This document shows, in pieces, positions 60,121 through 64,000 of a DNA stretch of 64,000 nucleotides. The stretch lies in NCBI GenBank assembly GCA_015501055.1, contig JADNYV010000036.1, positions 218,608 through 282,607 on the forward strand. The letters are read 5' to 3'. A program made the translations under genes and the position numbers. The notes under the pieces were generated by a model. That model saw only the letters and a program-made list of their open reading frames with translations. It ran no database searches and was not told the DNA's origin. Positions within the stretch are counted from its first letter, which is position 1, and each line of letters begins with the position of its first letter. This stretch comes from Mucidula mucida. Taxonomy: Eukaryota > Basidiomycota > Agaricomycetes > Agaricales > Physalacriaceae.

Positions 60121-60535
60121 ACTGGCCAGGATTCCCTCTTCGTTGTGCCTCACTTGCACTGATTCTGCGGTGCCATTGATGGGTATGGAATGTGATCGCT
60201 CTACCCTTGCACGTCACCTCAAAGTGCGTGGTATGGCGCTTCCAGCGCACGTCGGAGTCTATGTTGTTGGAATAGTCGAACGATGTAGCGTAAAGGTCTC
60301 TTTGATTCCGCGTTTGGTGGGATGCCATCGGCTGGGCACGCACAAAAATTCACTGAAGACCGTGATTTAATTTCCTGTGTATGCCATTGGGTCACTCGTG
60401 TTATCAGTAGCTGCCCGTTGAACTTCCGGTGCATAGTCATATATATACAAGCTGTCACGCTAGGTTACGCTAGCCCCTCTTCAACTTACATCGTCGACTC
60501 AAATTGGAACCAATCCTGGGCTTTTCTCCTCTCGG
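60121..60535. other. intergenic stretch, no gene recognised
   Basis: Contains a TATA-like ATATATATA near 60440, about 95 bases before the ATG of the next, broken gene. Confidence 0.5.
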
Positions 60536-61630
60536 ATGACCGCGCTGCAGAGTGCCCGAGAAGGACTGCTCGTAGAAGAGATATATACTGATCTCTCTGA
60601 CATTCCTGCAAGTACCGGTTGAGACCTCTTTTCCACCCTTCCCACCGAACTAGTTTTTCTCATTATCGGATTCAACACTACCAATAAATGGTTCGATCGA
60701 TGGGTCACGCTATTTGCACTCTCGAGGACGTGTAAGCATCTCAGGGCGATTACTCTGAAAGAGACATGGAGCGTATTCGATACAACGCGTCGACGTGCGC
60801 CGTGTGAGTTCTCTTCTCAGGTGGTTTCATAGCTAACTGTTCTACTCTAGGGGTAAGCATACCGTTGACATACGTAGTAAAGCAGAGCAAGATACTCGCT
60901 GACTTTCCACATGTTCATCTCCTAGTCAAGTGGGTGGTCCACCCGCGTTGCTGGTCTCTCTACAATGAACGCATCTTCTTCCTGTGATGTTGTAGAGCCG
61001 TACGAGTCAGCCTGAACTATCACCTTCAGGATCTTTTGCCCGTTCTTGTTCCCTGTCTCGCGAAGCTTACCAACGTGACAAAAATGGAGGTCCTTCACAC
61101 CAGCCTATCTTCTTTTACGCCGCTAACGGAGGCACTCAAAGGCTACAACTTTCCTCATGTTCGGGACCTTGTCGTTGGTGTTTACGGCCATAGTCTTCTC
61201 CGATGCTGCACGAGTGTCCGCTCAAAAAGAGTTGAGTGTACGTTAGAGTCGTTCAGAATGCTTGCGGCCATAACTGTAGTGGGTCAGGGACTCGAAGAAT
61301 TGCGACGCTGTCGTTTCAATGGCCATGATTTGAGAAGTGTGTTCAGCGCCCTTGAATCCAGACGCCACTGATCAGTTTACCAGAGCTCTTACCGAATACG
61401 CCTAACCTACGCATTCTGAAGGATATCACGCTCGGAAAGTTTCATAACGTCAGTTTTTCAAGCCGTTTTTATTCGTTGCGCTAAGGACGTCATTAGGCAA
61501 CGATTTTGAAGCTCCTTGCATCCTGCAAACAGTTGACCCATATTGGTGTGAGCGGTGAAGCGAATCAAGCTTTCATAGACGCGGCAAAGGAACGATATGT
61601 CGTCGACACCATTTATCGCACCGGCTCGAG
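60536..61630 (+). pseudogene. F-box protein gene with an in-frame stop and a frameshift
   Basis: ATG at 60536 opens MTALQSAREGLLVEEIYTDL and runs in the same frame through a TGA at 60620-60622 into a good F-box (LFSTLPTELVFLIIGFNTTN, FALSRTCKHLRAITLKETW). After introns at about 60804-60850 and 60946-60995 the protein continues VRVSLNYHLQDLLPVLVPCL, YNFPHVRDLVVGVYGHSLL, then changes frame near 61370 before SLPELLPNTPNLRILKDITL and, after another intron, KLLASCKQLTHIGVSG. A start after the TGA would need an ATG that is not present. Judged a pseudogene of the F-box/LRR family. Confidence 0.6.
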
Positions 61631-61990
61631 AATAACTTGAAATCTGTTCGGAAAAGATGTCGCAATGAAACTTTTTGCGTATTGAGCTTGTACAACGTGT
61701 TCTCAGAAGCCAGATATCAGTCACACGAAAAGATCTCAATACAATGAAATATAACATTCAACAGTTATGCGAAGAGTCGTTCAGAGCACCCATATCTGTG
61801 TGAGTGGTGAAATGAATCAAGCCTTCATAAACGCCACATGGACGCAGAAAAGTAGCGATATGTTGTTGATAAGATGATGACTATATTCGGCAAAAGATGT
61901 TGCGAAGAAATTATTGCAGTACGACGTGTTCTCGGATATCAGGCACATGCAAAAGGATATGATAACATTCAAGTACAAACTTAATCAGAT
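61530..61990 (+). repeat. diverged tandem duplication of about 250 bases
   Basis: The 3' end of the broken F-box gene is repeated. Unit 1 (about 61540-61760) and unit 2 (about 61793-61980) share GTGAGYGGTGAA, AATCAAGCYTTCATA, a GAAAAGATGTCGC/AAAAGATGTTGCG segment, ACGTGTTCTC and ATAACATTCAA in the same order. Unit 2 is more decayed. Confidence 0.7.
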
Positions 61991-64000
61991 AAACAAGTGG
62001 ATAAGTGGCGGATGGACGCGACGCGTAACACCTAATCTGAAAATAGCGTTAGTAAAATATTGGAACGACAGAAGGAAGGAAAAATCAGAATTGTAGAAGT
62101 TCTGTCACCAGAAGGTCTGAGACCGTATGACTGTTGAGCTTGATATGTGATTTTTTGTTCATCATAACAAAGACAGGGCGCAAAGAGGGAGAGACTTACC
62201 GAAAGCAAGCGGATGATGGTTTGCTATACAAAAAAACCCGGTCTATATTCCGCGATTTGAATCTCCGCTTCAAATCGTCTGCCGTGCTTCGGCACCGGAT
62301 GCACATTGTATCATCTGTCATTGACCACAATGTCGACAGTTAATCCACCGCCGCCCCGCCTTTCCAAGTCGACGAAGGCGCTAGAAATAGACAAAGAGGG
62401 CGACAAATTGCCACTTCTGACTGATTGCGAGCGCCTCAAGATGTAGGAACGCGCAAAGGATGATATGACGACCTGGAAAAGCTCTCATTCAGGCAACTTC
62501 ACGCGCAGGTGCGTCGCTCGAATGCGTTGAATGCATGTTGCTGAGGGTGGTGGTCAGATTGAACAAGGCTGATTTTCGCTCGCGCGCGTAGATCGCTTTC
62601 AAGACGGCTGAACTAAGGCGTTTAACGAACACGTCTTCAAAGATAATTGGCCCGACCTCGCTTCCTAGCCAAGATTGCATGAAATGATAATACTTTGGAC
62701 GTGGTTCCAACGCCAGCTTCTGACGCACGTTGGTGTCTCCGTCGCCGGAGTAGCCGTACAAGCTGTGGCGTAAAGCTCTCCCATGGAATCCGTGGTTGAC
62801 GGGGTTCTCTCGTCTGGATGAGTGCATAATTTTTTCGATTGATCTCGACCCTTCGACTCGAAACCCATGAAAGAATAAGCCGAGAGTGACCTGGTTTTGG
62901 TCATTGGTTCCTGCAGTTTTTTTGGCGAGGGTGCGAATCCGTTTCTTGTGACACTGAGCATAATGATTTACGGCAATACTCGCGACCAGAACAGTCTTGT
63001 TTTTATATAGTGTGTCCAGTCCTGATGGAATGCGCCCTTACTCCAGATGGAGTCAGTCTAGAGACGAAGTACTTGATCAGAAATTTATCATTTGGAATGG
63101 AGATCCTTCGAAGTATGAACGAAGGTCACGATGGCAGGATCAGGACTTAGGGCACAGAGCCCTCTTCCGCAAATGTCTTCTTGGATTCATCTGGCACATT
63201 CAGTCCACGGTGGACAACTTTCTACGTGTTCGCCGCCTTTATTCTGTTTGTTCAACGATTGTGCGTCTCAGCCCCAGAGTTCCTATCCGCTGACACTGGA
63301 TCGTGGTCACATGCCTGCGCCGGCGCCAATGCCTGACGTTTGCGAACCTCTTTGTGTTGCTCTTACCCCTCGTTCTGGATCCAGCGAGCTATTTTCAACA
63401 GAAGCGGCACCGGGCCGTTGGGATTACATTCAATCGAGCGCATCTTCATGTGTGGTAAGTGCTGATTTCCTTCCGTGCGTGGATTTCAATCATATTTGAC
63501 GGTTATAGGCTTCAACGTCTACTTGGTTCATTACAAGATTGTCGATCACGATAACACTCCTGGGGACCAAACTCGAAAATCTCGCCTTACGGAGTTGACG
63601 TTCTCCCACATTTCGAGGTGCTGTGTAGGGTCACGCTAAGCACCGTCTACGTCGCAGTATCTGTCCTGATCAGCATTCAGTTGTGTGTCAGGACTTCTGG
63701 ACCACCTACTTGCAGGATTTGCCCTCTATTTCTCTCATCGCCCTGTAGACCGCCCACGGAAGGGATTACGCTTCTGCTAGGCGTCTAGAGTCGACCGAGT
63801 TCAAACACAGAATTGTATCAAAGAGAGTGAGAGTGTTGGGCTTACTCCCCAGTTCTACCTCTGCTCAGGACTCTCAGTACTCATAAAATAGTACGCACTC
63901 CGATGACGATTCTTCGACATACTAATCCACTCTTTAGTGCAATTCTCTACTCTCCTCGCTGCTCTTGTTGTAGTCGGCGTCTTGACAGCGCACACGGTTC
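61991..64000. other. right end, no gene recognised
   Basis: Several frames of 70-122 codons exist (62134-62343 +, 62489-62961 -, 62997-63499 +) without recognisable domains. The stretch 63131-63499 followed by an intron-like GTAAGT at 63456 and an AG before 63510 could be part of a gene that continues beyond the window, but I cannot name it. Confidence 0.35.

Overview
The window looks like nuclear DNA from an agaricomycete (mushroom-forming basidiomycete) fungus. The evidence is gene structure and content: most genes are cut into many short exons by introns of about 45-60 bases with GT...AG ends, there is a class I hydrophobin, a family GH10 xylanase, two microsomal cytochrome P450s, F-box/LRR-like proteins typical of Agaricomycetes, and no operons, rRNA, tRNA, CRISPR or transposase. 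No species can be named from the sequence alone. Exon joins below were made by eye from splice signals and from paralogues inside the window; there was no transcript evidence.

Layout. 0.5-9.3 kb: two related P450s in inverted orientation (560-2726 +, 7143-9302 -) enclose a secreted GH10 endoxylanase (+) and a HAD-type sugar/glycerol phosphatase (-). 11-18 kb: a decayed LPX1-like alpha/beta hydrolase, a single-exon F-box-like protein, a stand-alone WH1/EVH1 protein and a type II NADH dehydrogenase. 20-27 kb: hydrophobin, a decayed FAD aromatic monooxygenase, a CCC1/VIT1 iron transporter, and an AIG1/FAR-17a membrane hydrolase. 27-31 kb: a DUR3 urea transporter followed by the remnant of a small uncharacterised gene. 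31-39 kb: a protein kinase, an FSH1-type serine hydrolase and a Zn2Cys6 transcription factor. 39-46 kb is gene-poor and holds two decayed tandem copies of a gene of unknown function, the longer probably encoding a membrane protein. 46-52 kb: an intact LPX1-like hydrolase, then an inverted second copy of the small gene and of DUR3. 53-64 kb: a short-chain dehydrogenase, several F-box/LRR-like genes (three broken), a small membrane protein, a wax-synthase-type acyltransferase, and a gene-poor right end.

The main theme is duplication followed by decay. An inverted duplication of about 3.7 kb holds two intact DUR3 genes about 18 kb apart. LPX1-like hydrolases occur as one intact and one frameshifted copy. 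The tandem unknown gene, the F-box genes and the FAD monooxygenase all carry frameshifts, deletions or stops. A second theme is splicing: two genes appear to need GC-AG introns, one of them next to a 13-base micro-exon inside the DNA-binding zinc cluster. I found no clear, wholly new biological system; the most informative observations are the DUR3 inverted duplication, the GC-AG/micro-exon gene structure, and the stand-alone WH1 protein.
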